From Propionispora vibrioides (GTDB lineage Bacteria > Bacillota > Negativicutes > Propionisporales > Propionisporaceae), in NCBI RefSeq assembly GCF_900110485.1, contig NZ_FODY01000022.1, forward strand, positions 18,099-82,098: a DNA stretch of 64,000 nt. Reading direction: 5' to 3'. Under the pieces are notes generated by a model. It made no database searches. It was not told where the DNA came from and saw only the letters and a list, made by a program, of their open reading frames with translations. Shown here one piece after another: positions 1 to 8,150 of the stretch; the first letter of the stretch is position 1, and each line of letters begins with the position of its first letter. Position numbers and translations under genes: made by a program.

Positions 1-1
1 C

Positions 2-1201
2 ACCGGGGAAGTGCTGGCCATGGCCAGCCGTCCGGGGTATAACCCTAATTACTTTGGCCAGTACAGCGAAAAGGAATGGAAAAACCGGGCCATTTCAATT
101 ATTTATGAGCCAGGTTCCACTTTTAAAAGCATTGTTGCCGCCGCGGCCTTGCAGGAAGGGCTCGTAACACCGGAGGAACGGTTTGTCGATACGGGCGTTG
201 TTGAGGTGTCCGGCCGGCGTATTCGCAACTGGAGTGGTGAAGGCTACGGCAATATTTCGTTTACCGATATAATAAAGCAATCAATCAACACCGGCTTTGT
301 TCAGGTCGGAATGCGGGTTGGCGCCGTTAAGCTCAATGATTATGTACGGAATTTCGGGTTTGGCAAAACAACCGGCATTGAGCTGGAAGGGGAGGAAAGC
401 GGTATTTTGTTTGATCCTCATGAGATGAGGGATTCCGATCTGGCGACTATGTCAATCGGGCAGAGTATTGCCGTAACGCCGCTGCAACTTATTACCGCCG
501 TATCGGCCATTGCCAATGACGGTGTATTGCTAAAGCCGCATATTGTAAAAGAAATGCTGAATGCTGACGGCAGTGTATTCAGCGCAACCCCGACCGATGT
601 CGTCCGGCAGGTAATTCGATCCGATACAGCTCATACGCTGGCGGGCCTGATGGAAAAGGTCGTGTCTGAAGGCGGCGGGAAAAATGCGTTCGTTCCCGGC
701 TATCGCTTTGCCGGCAAAACGGGTACGGCGGAAAAATTGAATGAAAAGAGCGGCGGCTATGAAGACGGCCATTACATTGCCTCTTTCATAGGCTTTGGTC
801 CGGTGGACGATCCGCAAATCAGCGTCCTGATTGTCATTGACGATCCTGACGGCATGTATTATGGCGGCGAAATTGCAGCTCCGGTGTTTAGCGAGATCGC
901 TTCCCAGATTATGCGGTATTTGAATATTCCTCCTTCGACCAATGCACTGCCGACGACCGGTACTGCCGCACCGGCCCAAACACCGCCGCCGGCAGCGCCG
1001 GCTGTGGCGGCGTCAGCGTCAGGGACGGTGACGATGCCTAACTTGTCCGGCAAAACGGTGCGGGAAGCGGCGGAAATCCTGGACAGGCTTGGGTTGGCCA
1101 TGCTGCCGGTGGGAAGCGGGGTGGCGGTAAGCCAAAGCATTGCGCCGCAGACGTCGGTCAACGCCGGTAGTGAAATAACCGTAACATTTGGGGCAAGGTG
1201 A
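2..1201 (+). CDS. spoVD: Penicillin-binding protein, SpoVD/FtsI type, 3' part
   Basis: C-terminal part of a class B penicillin-binding transpeptidase that cross-links peptidoglycan outside the membrane; the gene starts before the window. Counting from the codon at 11, the catalytic SxxK motif is STFK at residues 36-39, the SxN motif is SIN at 91-93 and KTG is at 236-238. A Pro/Ala-rich linker (about 310-340) leads to one PASTA domain (about 342-396). One C-terminal PASTA fits SpoVD (spore cortex) or a vegetative PBP2B. SpoVD is favoured because spore genes are nearby, but the N-terminus is not visible. The stop codon overlaps the start region of polX, so the two are translationally coupled. 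Confidence 0.88.
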   Translation, partial: TGEVLAMASRPGYNPNYFGQYSEKEWKNRAISIIYEPGSTFKSIVAAAALQEGLVTPEERFVDTGVVEVSGRRIRNWSGEGYGNISFTDIIKQSINTGFVQVGMRVGAVKLNDYVRNFGFGKTTGIELEGEESGILFDPHEMRDSDLATMSIGQSIAVTPLQLITAVSAIANDGVLLKPHIVKEMLNADGSVFSATPTDVVRQVIRSDTAHTLAGLMEKVVSEGGGKNAFVPGYRFAGKTGTAEKLNEKSGGYEDGHYIASFIGFGPVDDPQISVLIVIDDPDGMYYGGEIAAPVFSEIASQIMRYLNIPPSTNALPTTGTAAPAQTPPPAAPAVAASASGTVTMPNLSGKTVREAAEILDRLGLAMLPVGSGVAVSQSIAPQTSVNAGSEITVTFGAR

Positions 1202-1206
1202 TGGCG

Positions 1207-2931
1207 ATGGACAGACAGGAACTGGCGGAACTGCTGGCAAGTATGGCGCTGCTGCTCGAACTTGCCGGAGAAAATACTTTTAAAATACGGGCCTATCAGG
1301 GTGCCTCCCGGACAATTGGCAAGTTAACGGAGGATTTGGATGAATTGTACCGGAGCGGCAAGCTGGAAACAATCAAAGGGATTGGCCGGGCTATTGCCCG
1401 GCATATTGCGGAATATGCCGAAACCGGCACGATTGAAGAATATCGGCAGCTTAAATCGACAGTGGCGCCGTCCTTGCTGGAATTGGTCAAAATTCCGGGA
1501 CTGGGACCGAAAAAGGCAATGGCCGTTCACGCGGCTCTCGGCGTCAACTCCATCGGCGAGCTGGAATATGCCTGCCGGGAAAACCGGCTGATCGCCCTGA
1601 ACGGATTTGGCGAGAAAACACAGCAGGCCGTACTGCGGGGGATTGAATATATGAAAAAATTCCAGGGAAGTTTATTGCTGGCTGAGGCGTGGCCTTTGGC
1701 AGAACGCGTAGCCGCTTATTTGCTGGAGCAGGACGGCCTGACGGCCGCTCAGGTAGCCGGGGAGGTCCGGCGGCGTTGCCCAACCGTACGGGAAATCGTC
1801 GTTGTAGTACAGGCCGATGCGGCCGGATTAGCCGCGCTGGAGGGAATTTTGACCGCCATGCCCGGTGTAGAACAGGTAACAAGCCCGGAAACAGGCTGTT
1901 TTGCAGCTACTTTATCGGTTGGAATTTCACTGCTTATCCGGGTAGCGGCGGTGGCGGAGTTTCCGACGGCTTTATGCCTTTTTACCGGCAATGAGCGGCA
2001 TGTGGCGGAACTTATCCGCCTGGCTGGTGAACAGGGGTGGACCTTGGCCGGTGGCCGGCTGGTGACTGCTGACGGGAAGGCGGTGCCGGTGGCGGCTGAG
2101 GCGGATGTATACCGAAAGCTGGGGCTGGATTATCCGGAGCCGGAGCTGAGAGAAGGCCAGGATGAAATTGCGCTGGCTGCGCGGCAGCGCTTGCCGGTGT
2201 TAGTACAGCCTGGCGATCTGCGTGGCGCCTTTCATATGCATACCACCTATTCGGACGGTACGGCCAGCTTGGCCGCTATGGGCGAGGCTGCGGCGACACG
2301 CGGCTGGTCTTATATAGGAATAACCGACCATAGCCGGACGGCCGTGTATGCCGGTGGCCTTTCGCTGGGGCAGATACAGGCACAGCGGCAGGAAATCGAG
2401 CGGCTTAATGCCAACCGGCCGGACTGCCTGATTCTGGCGGGAATTGAAAGCGATATTTTGCCGGACGGTTCGCTGGATTATCCGGACGATATACTGGCTC
2501 AGTTTGATTTTGTTATTGCTTCGGTGCATTCGGCGTTTCGTCAAAGCGCGGCGGAGAAAACCAAGCGGTTGAAAAAGGCTATGCAAAATCGCTATGTCAC
2601 CATGCTGGGGCATCCTACCGGACGCATCCTGCTGGCCCGCGAGGAGTATCCCTTGGATATGCCGGAGATCATTCAGACAGCGGCGGATACAGGGACTATC
2701 ATTGAAATTAATGCCAGCCCCTACCGGTTGGATTTAGACTGGACCTGGTGCCGGGTGGCCAGGGAAAAAGGAGTTCTTTTGTCGGTAAATCCCGATGCCC
2801 ATGGTGTGGCCGAGCTGGATTCTGTTGTTTACGGTGTGGCGGTTGCCCGTAAGGGAGGGCTAACGGCGGCCAATCTCTTAAATACCAGAGAACGGCCGGA
2901 AATGCTTACGCTGCTAAAGCGCAAAAGATAA
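1207..2931 (+). CDS. polX: PolX-family protein: degenerate DNA polymerase X core plus PHP domain
   Basis: 574 residues with the PolX layout: N-terminal helix-hairpin-helix region, polymerase-beta-like palm (about 160-320) and C-terminal PHP phosphoesterase domain (from about 335). The PHP metal ligands look complete: HMH at 343-345 followed by a YSDG stretch, then GITDH, GIESD, SVHS, LGHP and a late PDAHG. The palm is unusual. Active PolX has a DxD after the G-x-x-RR motif, but here EVRRR (near 186) is followed by REIVVVV, and the third acidic strand reads ISLLIRV. Polymerase activity is therefore doubtful while 3'-5' exonuclease or phosphoesterase activity remains likely. ATG 1207 is chosen because AAGGTG lies just upstream; GTG 1198 and ATG 1201 are alternatives. 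Confidence 0.88.
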   Translation: MDRQELAELLASMALLLELAGENTFKIRAYQGASRTIGKLTEDLDELYRSGKLETIKGIGRAIARHIAEYAETGTIEEYRQLKSTVAPSLLELVKIPGLGPKKAMAVHAALGVNSIGELEYACRENRLIALNGFGEKTQQAVLRGIEYMKKFQGSLLLAEAWPLAERVAAYLLEQDGLTAAQVAGEVRRRCPTVREIVVVVQADAAGLAALEGILTAMPGVEQVTSPETGCFAATLSVGISLLIRVAAVAEFPTALCLFTGNERHVAELIRLAGEQGWTLAGGRLVTADGKAVPVAAEADVYRKLGLDYPEPELREGQDEIALAARQRLPVLVQPGDLRGAFHMHTTYSDGTASLAAMGEAAATRGWSYIGITDHSRTAVYAGGLSLGQIQAQRQEIERLNANRPDCLILAGIESDILPDGSLDYPDDILAQFDFVIASVHSAFRQSAAEKTKRLKKAMQNRYVTMLGHPTGRILLAREEYPLDMPEIIQTAADTGTIIEINASPYRLDLDWTWCRVAREKGVLLSVNPDAHGVAELDSVVYGVAVARKGGLTAANLLNTRERPEMLTLLKRKR

Positions 2932-2935
2932 GGGC

Positions 2936-3000
2936 CCGGCTTACCGGTGACCTTGTTTTTTTGATCATATAAATAGCCGGCAAAATAGTAAGCCGGCCGG
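2936..3000. other. Inverted repeat after polX
   Basis: CCGGCTTAC at 2936-2944 is complementary to GTAAGCCGG at 2988-2996, with a T-rich loop segment between. This may be part of the polX 3' end structure. It has no clear T tract after the right arm. Confidence 0.4.
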
Positions 3001-3010
3001 AAAATCATAA

Positions 3011-3033
3011 CAAGGCGGTTATTAGCCGCCTTG
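3011..3033. terminator. Hairpin between convergent polX and the spore-protein gene
   Basis: CAAGGCGG and CCGCCTTG form a perfect 8-bp stem with a 7-nt loop, placed between two convergent genes. T-tracts on both sides are short, so termination is plausible rather than certain. Confidence 0.6.
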
Positions 3034-3050
3034 TTTGTATGGGGAGAGGA

Positions 3051-3314
3051 TTAAGACTTGTTGTTCGCGTCGTACTGAGCAGTCAGCGTACCGCTGGTGC
3101 TGCCAGTGCTGCCACCGCCCATGCCGGATTCATATTGTTCGATCATCTTGCGGACCATATGTCCGCCTACACGACCGCAGTCGGCAGAGGTCATGGTCGA
3201 CCAGCCCTGCGAGCGGACGCGGTCGGCGATGCCCAGTTCAGAAGCTATTTCCAGCTTCATGCGATCTAAAGCGTTTTCCGCAGCGGCGTTTACAGGTTTG
3301 TTGCTTCTTGACAT
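3051..3314 (-). CDS. Alpha/beta-type small acid-soluble spore protein (SASP)
   Basis: 87-residue DNA-binding spore protein that coats forespore DNA and protects it during dormancy. It carries the family's conserved blocks: an N-terminal NKPVNAAAENALDRMKLEIA stretch ending in the germination-protease region (EIASELGI), and the C-terminal GGHMVRKMIEQYE block. The Gly/Ser/Thr-rich tail is somewhat longer than usual. The Shine-Dalgarno is excellent (AAGGAGGTGA at 3321-3330 on this strand). It shows directly that the host is an endospore former. It stands alone, as ssp genes usually do, and would be expected to use a forespore sigma factor. Confidence 0.95.
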   Translation of the reverse strand: MSRSNKPVNAAAENALDRMKLEIASELGIADRVRSQGWSTMTSADCGRVGGHMVRKMIEQYESGMGGGSTGSTSGTLTAQYDANNKS

Positions 3315-3320
3315 TGATAA

Positions 3321-3330
3321 TCACCTCCTT
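3321..3330 (-). promoter_or_regulatory. Strong ribosome binding site of the SASP gene
   Basis: AAGGAGGTGA on the minus strand, 6 nt from ATG 3314, is an almost full anti-SD match. This suits a highly expressed spore protein. Confidence 0.85.
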
Positions 3331-3531
3331 GATTTCGTAGTAAGGTTATTATCAACCAAAATGAGCAGCCTTATGCCGCAAGTCGGGCGTTAAATAGTGC
3401 CAGTACTGGTAATAACTCCGGCTGTTTTTGTTATATTACCGGGCCGGATTAAGTCTGATTCGTGGTACTTGCCGAACTTTTTCGCCCTTTTGGCCGTCGA
3501 AAAACAAAGGGGTATTGGACAAAATTTGCTA

Positions 3532-3560
3532 TTGAACAGTGCCAAGGCACAAGTTATAAT
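3532..3560 (+). promoter_or_regulatory. Sigma-A type promoter
   Basis: TTGAAC (3532-3537) and TATAAT (3555-3560) are separated by exactly 17 bp. The spacer contains GTGCCAAGGCAC, a GTGCC/GGCAC inverted repeat that could be an operator. Confidence 0.7.
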
Positions 3561-3747
3561 GAGGTATATTATGGAAGTAAAGGCAGCAGATTCTATATTA
3601 GAGAAAAAAATCAATTGCTGTCTGCCATTCCCGGCAGGGGAATTGGAGAAAAAGCGTACTCGGAGAAGCGCGGGTGACGTCAAACTGTCTTAGGGGGAGA
3701 TACCGGAGGGTAGGACAGAAGCAAAGCAGGGGGAAAGGAAGAAATGA

Positions 3748-3939
3748 ATGTTTGACCTGACAAAACAGCAGCAATTAATCGAGAAGGAGCGTTCCAGGCT
3801 GCATGAGCTGGTAATTGCCAAGCGGGGCAATTTGGCAGACCCGGAAGTAAATGAATTAAGCGCCCATTTGGATAGGTTGATTGTAGCGTACGAACGGAGT
3901 AAAATGGAAAAGAACAAAAGGCGGCAGTTTCAGCTATGA
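3748..3939 (+). CDS. Spo0E-like aspartyl-phosphate phosphatase
   Basis: 63-residue all-helical protein of the Spo0E family. Spo0E-type phosphatases dephosphorylate Spo0A-P and so delay sporulation. The short length, two predicted helices and the signature around LSAHLDRLIV (S-x-x-L-D, compare SQELD) support this. It starts at ATG 3748 behind a GGAAAGGAAG ribosome site; ATG 3744 upstream gives only three codons. It precedes alr with 32 bp between, so the two may be co-transcribed from the 3532 promoter. In family knowledge the S-x-x-x-D core contacts the phosphoryl site. Which response regulator it acts on cannot be read from the sequence. Confidence 0.8.
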   Translation: MFDLTKQQQLIEKERSRLHELVIAKRGNLADPEVNELSAHLDRLIVAYERSKMEKNKRRQFQL

Positions 3940-3971
3940 CGAACTGAGGTTGCGCCGGAGGAGGGATTCGT

Positions 3972-5084
3972 ATGCTGACTCGGCCGGTATGGGCTGAAAT
4001 CAATATGGCGGCTATTGAGCACAATATCAGAAATATAAAGGCATTATTACAGCCTAAGACTAAATTTTGTGCCGTGGTAAAAGCCGATGGCTATGGCCAC
4101 GGCGCGGTGGAAGTGGCCAGGCTGGCCCTGAAGGAAGGGGCCGATTATCTAGCGGTAGCACTTTTGAGTGAGGCTATTGAATTGCGTCAGGCCGGCGTGA
4201 CGGCGCCGCTCTTAATTTTGGGTTATACGCCGCCGGAGCAGGCGCAGTTGCTCGTCGCTTATCAGATTACCCAGACAGTCTATAGTGAGGATATGGTCAG
4301 GGCTTTGTCGCGGGCAGCCACACACAGCGGCAAGCTGGCCAAGGTCCATATAAAAATAGATACAGGTATGGGGCGCATCGGCATCCGGCCGGAGGAAGCG
4401 GTGGTTTTTGCCCGGTTTGTCAGGGACTGTCCGGGACTCGAGCTGGAAGGGGTATTTTCACATTTAGCGGCAGCCGACAGCCAGGATAAGAGCTATGCTT
4501 ACCGCCAGTATGCACTGTTTACGGCGGCGCTCCGGATGATTGAGGAGGCCGGCATTGCGGTGCCGCTCCGGCATATAGCCAATAGTGCCGCTATTTTAGA
4601 CCTGCCGGACATGCAACTGGATATGGTCCGGCCCGGCATTATTTTGTACGGCCTGTTGCCTTCGGCGGAAGTACAGCCTTCTTTTTTGCTTGAACCGGCG
4701 ATGAAGCTGAAGGCGCGAATCAGTCATATCAAGGAAGTACCGGCCGGTACGGCTATCAGCTATGGCTGTACCTTTGTGACGGACAAGCCCAGTGTGATTG
4801 CCACTTTGCCTGTAGGCTATGCCGACGGTTGGAGCCGTCTGATGGCCGGTAAGGCCAGCTTGTTGGTAAGGGGCCGGCGGGCCCCATTGGTCGGCCGTGT
4901 ATGTATGGACCAGTGCATGATTGATGTTACCCATATTCCGGAAGCCGGCGGCGGCGATGAGGTGCTGCTGTTTGGCGGGGCGGAACTGCCGGCCGACGAA
5001 GTGGCCCGCCATATGGGGACGATTAATTATGAAGTGGTTTGTATGGTCAGCAAACGAGTCCCTAGAATCTACATTCGGGCCTAG
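3972..5084 (+). CDS. alr: Alanine racemase
   Basis: 370-residue PLP enzyme that interconverts L- and D-alanine, supplying D-Ala for peptidoglycan; in spore formers Alr also modulates germination. The N-terminal TIM barrel carries the PLP lysine K37 in VVKADGYGHG. The C-terminal beta domain has the second catalytic base Y264 in ISYGCTF and the VCMDQCMID block. The length is typical. ATG 3972 follows a GAGGAGGG ribosome site. The TAG stop (5082-5084) lies inside CTAGTG, the outer end of a 164-bp hairpin element, so the present C-terminus was set by that element or the element inserted exactly there. Confidence 0.95.
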   Translation: MLTRPVWAEINMAAIEHNIRNIKALLQPKTKFCAVVKADGYGHGAVEVARLALKEGADYLAVALLSEAIELRQAGVTAPLLILGYTPPEQAQLLVAYQITQTVYSEDMVRALSRAATHSGKLAKVHIKIDTGMGRIGIRPEEAVVFARFVRDCPGLELEGVFSHLAAADSQDKSYAYRQYALFTAALRMIEEAGIAVPLRHIANSAAILDLPDMQLDMVRPGIILYGLLPSAEVQPSFLLEPAMKLKARISHIKEVPAGTAISYGCTFVTDKPSVIATLPVGYADGWSRLMAGKASLLVRGRRAPLVGRVCMDQCMIDVTHIPEAGGGDEVLLFGGAELPADEVARHMGTINYEVVCMVSKRVPRIYIRA

Positions 5085-5244
5085 TGTCTCATCCGGCAGA
5101 AATCTGCAGCAGGCCACCGGCCTTTTTGCCGTCAGTCTTCGTTGTCGTCGACTTGCATATAACCGATATGCGCGTCTCCTCCGTCTTGCCTGACGGCAAA
5201 AATTCTCGGTGCCATCTACATCTTTCCGCCGGATGAGACACTAA
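5081..5244. repeat. Hairpin element family 1, copy 1
   Basis: 164 bp with long terminal inverted arms: CTAGTGTCTCATCCGGC at the left and its complement ending at 5243. On the minus strand it carries the family core: an AAGACGGAGGAG block, a central hairpin GCATAT-CGGTT-ATATGC (5155-5171), CGACAACGAAG, then GGCAAAAAGGCCGG. The arms differ from those of other copies but pair with each other. There is no ORF. The left end overlaps the alr stop codon. Confidence 0.8.
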
Positions 5245-5311
5245 ATGGAAACATAAGTTTCCAAAGGAAACGAATCATACCTGATATGGAATTAAAAGTA
5301 ACCAAAATAGT

Positions 5312-5349
5312 GAAACTCATCAAGCTTTTGGCTGGTGAGTTTCTTTTTT
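5312..5349 (+). terminator. Rho-independent terminator after alr
   Basis: GAAACTCA ... TGAGTTTC stem followed by T6 (5344-5349). It lies downstream of the hairpin element and upstream of ald. Confidence 0.8.
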
Positions 5350-5484
5350 GTCCATGAAATAGATGCTATTAGTAAGGGTGATAAAAAATATTTTATTTTT
5401 TTATTGTTTTTATAAAGTTGGCATGGATCATGCATAATATAAGAACGTTCCATTACTTTGTACATTCAGTTGGGGGAGATAGCA

Positions 5485-6603
5485 ATGATTATTGGTGTGG
5501 TAAAAGAAATCAAAAATAATGAAAATCGAGTCGGTCTGACGCCGGCGGGAACTGAGGCGCTCTGTAAGGCGGGGCATGTTGTACTTGTGGAAAAATCGGC
5601 CGGTGTAGGCAGTGGTTTTTCCGACGAAAGTTACCAAAAAGCCGGTGGCACCATTCTGGCCGACAAAAAGGAACTGTTTGATAAAGCGGAAATGATCATT
5701 AAAGTAAAAGAGCCGCAACCGTCGGAATACGACTTGTTCCATGCGGGCCAAATTCTCTTTACCTACCTGCATTTGGCGCCAGAACCGGAATTGACCAAAG
5801 CGTTGCTGGATAAAAAGGTAGTGGGGATCGCTTATGAAACGATTGTAGGCCACAATAATTCCTTACCCCTCTTGTCTCCCATGAGTGAGATTGCCGGCCG
5901 TATGGCCGTGCAAATCGGCGCTCAGTTTCTCGAAAAGCCGAACTCCGGCAAGGGTGTCCTGCTAGGCGGTGTTCCCGGTGTAGAATCAGCTCAAGTGGTC
6001 ATTATCGGCGGTGGTATCGTCGGCACTAATGCCGCTAAGATTGCGGCAGGTATGGGAGCCCGCGTAACCGTAATAGACCGTTCGGTGGAGCGGCTGGGTT
6101 ATTTGGACGACATTTTTGGCGGACGGATTGTTACGGTCATGTCCAACAGTTATAATATCGCCCACTGGGTGCAAAAAGCCGATCTCTTGATCGGTGCCGT
6201 ATTGCTGCCTGGGGCGAAGACACCGAAACTGGTGACGGAGGCCATGGTAAAATCGATGGAACCGGGTTCGGTTATTGTCGATGTGGCTATTGACCAAGGT
6301 GGCTCGGTGGAAACGATTGACCGCGTTACGACGCATAGTGAACCGACCTATACAAAATATGGCGTAGTCCATTATTCGGTGGCCAACATGCCGGGAGCGG
6401 TTGCCCGTACCTCGACGCTGGCATTGACCAATTCCACCTTGAATTACGCTTTGCAGATCGCCAACAAAGGCTATGTTCAGGCTGTCAAGGATGATGCCGG
6501 GCTGGCTAAGGGCGTTAACGTGATTGACGGCAAGTTGACCTATCAGGCTGTGGCTGAGGCACTGCAACTGCCTTACACACCGCTAAATGACGTATTGAAA
6601 TAA
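5485..6603 (+). CDS. ald: Alanine dehydrogenase
   Basis: 372-residue NAD-dependent oxidative deaminase converting L-alanine to pyruvate and ammonia; it is used for alanine catabolism and is induced in sporulation in related bacteria. Catalytic K75 (KVKEP) and H96 (TYLHLA) fall at the canonical positions. The Rossmann loop GGGIVG is near 175-180 and the VDVAIDQGG block is present. ATG 5485 is preferred over the upstream TTG-type extension because GGGGGAG lies 7 nt before it. It follows alr but is separated from it by a terminator and repeat, so it is probably its own unit. Confidence 0.96.
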   Translation: MIIGVVKEIKNNENRVGLTPAGTEALCKAGHVVLVEKSAGVGSGFSDESYQKAGGTILADKKELFDKAEMIIKVKEPQPSEYDLFHAGQILFTYLHLAPEPELTKALLDKKVVGIAYETIVGHNNSLPLLSPMSEIAGRMAVQIGAQFLEKPNSGKGVLLGGVPGVESAQVVIIGGGIVGTNAAKIAAGMGARVTVIDRSVERLGYLDDIFGGRIVTVMSNSYNIAHWVQKADLLIGAVLLPGAKTPKLVTEAMVKSMEPGSVIVDVAIDQGGSVETIDRVTTHSEPTYTKYGVVHYSVANMPGAVARTSTLALTNSTLNYALQIANKGYVQAVKDDAGLAKGVNVIDGKLTYQAVAEALQLPYTPLNDVLK

Positions 6604-6619
6604 TTGTAAATACCGGAAG

Positions 6620-6691
6620 AACTCTCCCCATTGCCAGTGGGGCAGACCGCTTGTAGCGCGGGCTGCCTGCCGGTGGTGGGGAGTTTTTTTT
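6620..6691 (+). terminator. Terminator after ald
   Basis: ACTCTCCCCA (6621-6630) pairs with TGGGGAGT, followed by T8 (6684-6691). The interior is also partly self-complementary, giving a long bulged stem. Confidence 0.8.
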
Positions 6692-6906
6692 CATTGTTCG
6701 ACAGAAAATTTATTTTTTTTCATTGTGTCGAATATTTTGTAGTCATTGCGAGGATTTTATAATATACCGGAGAAATACGTAGTACATAACTTTGCCGTGC
6801 CATATATTTTGGAGTAGCATAGATGACGAATTAGCGAGGCATACCGGCGGCTCGCCTTTTCAGCCTGCAGGCATCTGACCGGAGTAGGTCTTGTGTGGAG
6901 GGTGTC
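6692..6906 (+). other. Intergenic leader of the HD-GYP gene
   Basis: Contains a good -10 (TATAAT at 6758-6763) but only a weak -35. The rest of the roughly 200-nt stretch shows some words shared with hairpin family 1 (CAGCCTGCAGGC) but no complete element. I see no c-di-GMP riboswitch. Confidence 0.4.
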
Positions 6907-7962
6907 GTGTTTTCTAATCAATACAGGGTAAAAACGGAAGAATTGAAACCGGGGATGATTGTGGCGCAGACAGTTGTCTCCGAGACCGGGCAGGTTTTAC
7001 TGGAACAGGGCACATTACTGACGGAGGGCTTTATCCAAAACCTCATTAAATGGCAGGTGCCTTATGCGGTAGTGGTCATGCCCTATAAAATCCGTTCTGT
7101 TCAGCGTCGCTTTTTTTCTTTTTACGAAGATACACTAAGCATGATTACACAGACCTTTGAACGGGTGCGGACCTTTAATGAGGTGCCTGTTGCCGAGTGC
7201 CGGGAACTGGTGGACAGCTATATTGAATTGCTTGTCAATGTGGTTGGTGTGGTTGACCGGCTGTATCGGGTAAAAGCCCATAACGAGTATACCTTTCAGC
7301 ATTCACTGAATGTGGCCATCTTGTCGGGCGTCTTGGGAAAGTGGCTGGGATTTAAGGGACAGGAGCTGAAAGATATCATTCTGGCCGGACTACTCCATGA
7401 TGTGGGTAAATTGCTGATTTCCCAGGATATACTGGATAAGCCGGGCCGACTTACTGATGAGGAGATGCGGATTATCAAAACCCATCCGGCCCATGGCTAT
7501 GATCTTTTGTCCAGATGTCCGGAGCTTCGCGAGGAGGTGCGGCTGGCCGCTCTGCAGCACCATGAACGGGAGGATGGCAGCGGCTATCCGGTGGCTTTGG
7601 CGGGTAAGGAAATTCACATATATGCTAAGATTGTGGCTCTGGCCGATATTTATGATGCCATGAGCTCGCAGCGGGTATACCGGCAAAGATTGCGTCCGTT
7701 TACAGTAGTGGACAATATCCTGCAGGATATGCAGGGCAAGCTGGACCCCCGCATCTGTATTACCTTCCTGTCCAACTTGCGCCGGTTTCTCTTGGGCAGT
7801 TCGGTGTTGCTGAGTGATGGAAACAGGGCTAAAATTGTCTGGCTTAATGATCTGCTGCGCATCAGGCCGGTAGTAAGGCTGGACTGCGGCAGTGTGGTGG
7901 ATTTGGCAGAAGAGAAACAACTGGAGGTTGTGGCGCTGTTGGATGACAGTCCGGAAGTGTAG
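6907..7962 (+). CDS. HD-GYP domain protein, probable c-di-GMP phosphodiesterase
   Basis: 351 residues. The N-terminal part (1-110) is unlike known receiver domains and begins with an ELKPGMIVAQTVV block common to stand-alone HD-GYP proteins. The C-terminal HD-GYP domain has LLHDVGK (H164, D165) and HHEREDGSGYP with GYP at 226-228, so the metal site and signature are intact. Such proteins hydrolyse cyclic di-GMP to pGpG or GMP. GTG 6907 is preferred because GGAGGG sits at a suitable distance; an in-frame GTG at 6895 has no ribosome site. A diverged paralogue lies at 22574-23602. The next gene is an MCP. Confidence 0.88.
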   Translation: MFSNQYRVKTEELKPGMIVAQTVVSETGQVLLEQGTLLTEGFIQNLIKWQVPYAVVVMPYKIRSVQRRFFSFYEDTLSMITQTFERVRTFNEVPVAECRELVDSYIELLVNVVGVVDRLYRVKAHNEYTFQHSLNVAILSGVLGKWLGFKGQELKDIILAGLLHDVGKLLISQDILDKPGRLTDEEMRIIKTHPAHGYDLLSRCPELREEVRLAALQHHEREDGSGYPVALAGKEIHIYAKIVALADIYDAMSSQRVYRQRLRPFTVVDNILQDMQGKLDPRICITFLSNLRRFLLGSSVLLSDGNRAKIVWLNDLLRIRPVVRLDCGSVVDLAEEKQLEVVALLDDSPEV

Positions 7963-8150
7963 CGGAAATACTGTCGATTGATGACAACATATTTGGCAGA
8001 AGCATTGAAAAGTAAGGACATAATGCGTAGGTTAGGTCAAGACTGTTTGCTGCTATAACTGCCAGGTTGCTGTTGAGGTCGTTGGATGGATAGCAGACCA
8101 GCTGTCCATTTTTATTTGAATAGATGAGGAACAGGGGAGATTTGAGAGCT

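Larger units (their letters stand above)
3315..3747 (+). other. 433-bp intergenic region with promoter for the Spo0E-like gene
   Basis: No convincing gene is present: open frames on both strands lack a good ribosome site and resemble no family. It contains the strong promoter at 3532-3560, which implies a 5' leader of about 180 nt before the Spo0E-like gene. I see no recognised riboswitch in the leader. Confidence 0.55.

Noticed and set aside
3390..3693. Two opposing open frames upstream of the Spo0E-like gene
   Set aside because: Neither has a ribosome site or family resemblance, and a consensus promoter runs through them.
6692..8150. c-di-GMP riboswitch in front of the HD-GYP or MCP genes
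   Set aside because: Neither leader shows the GEMM core sequences.
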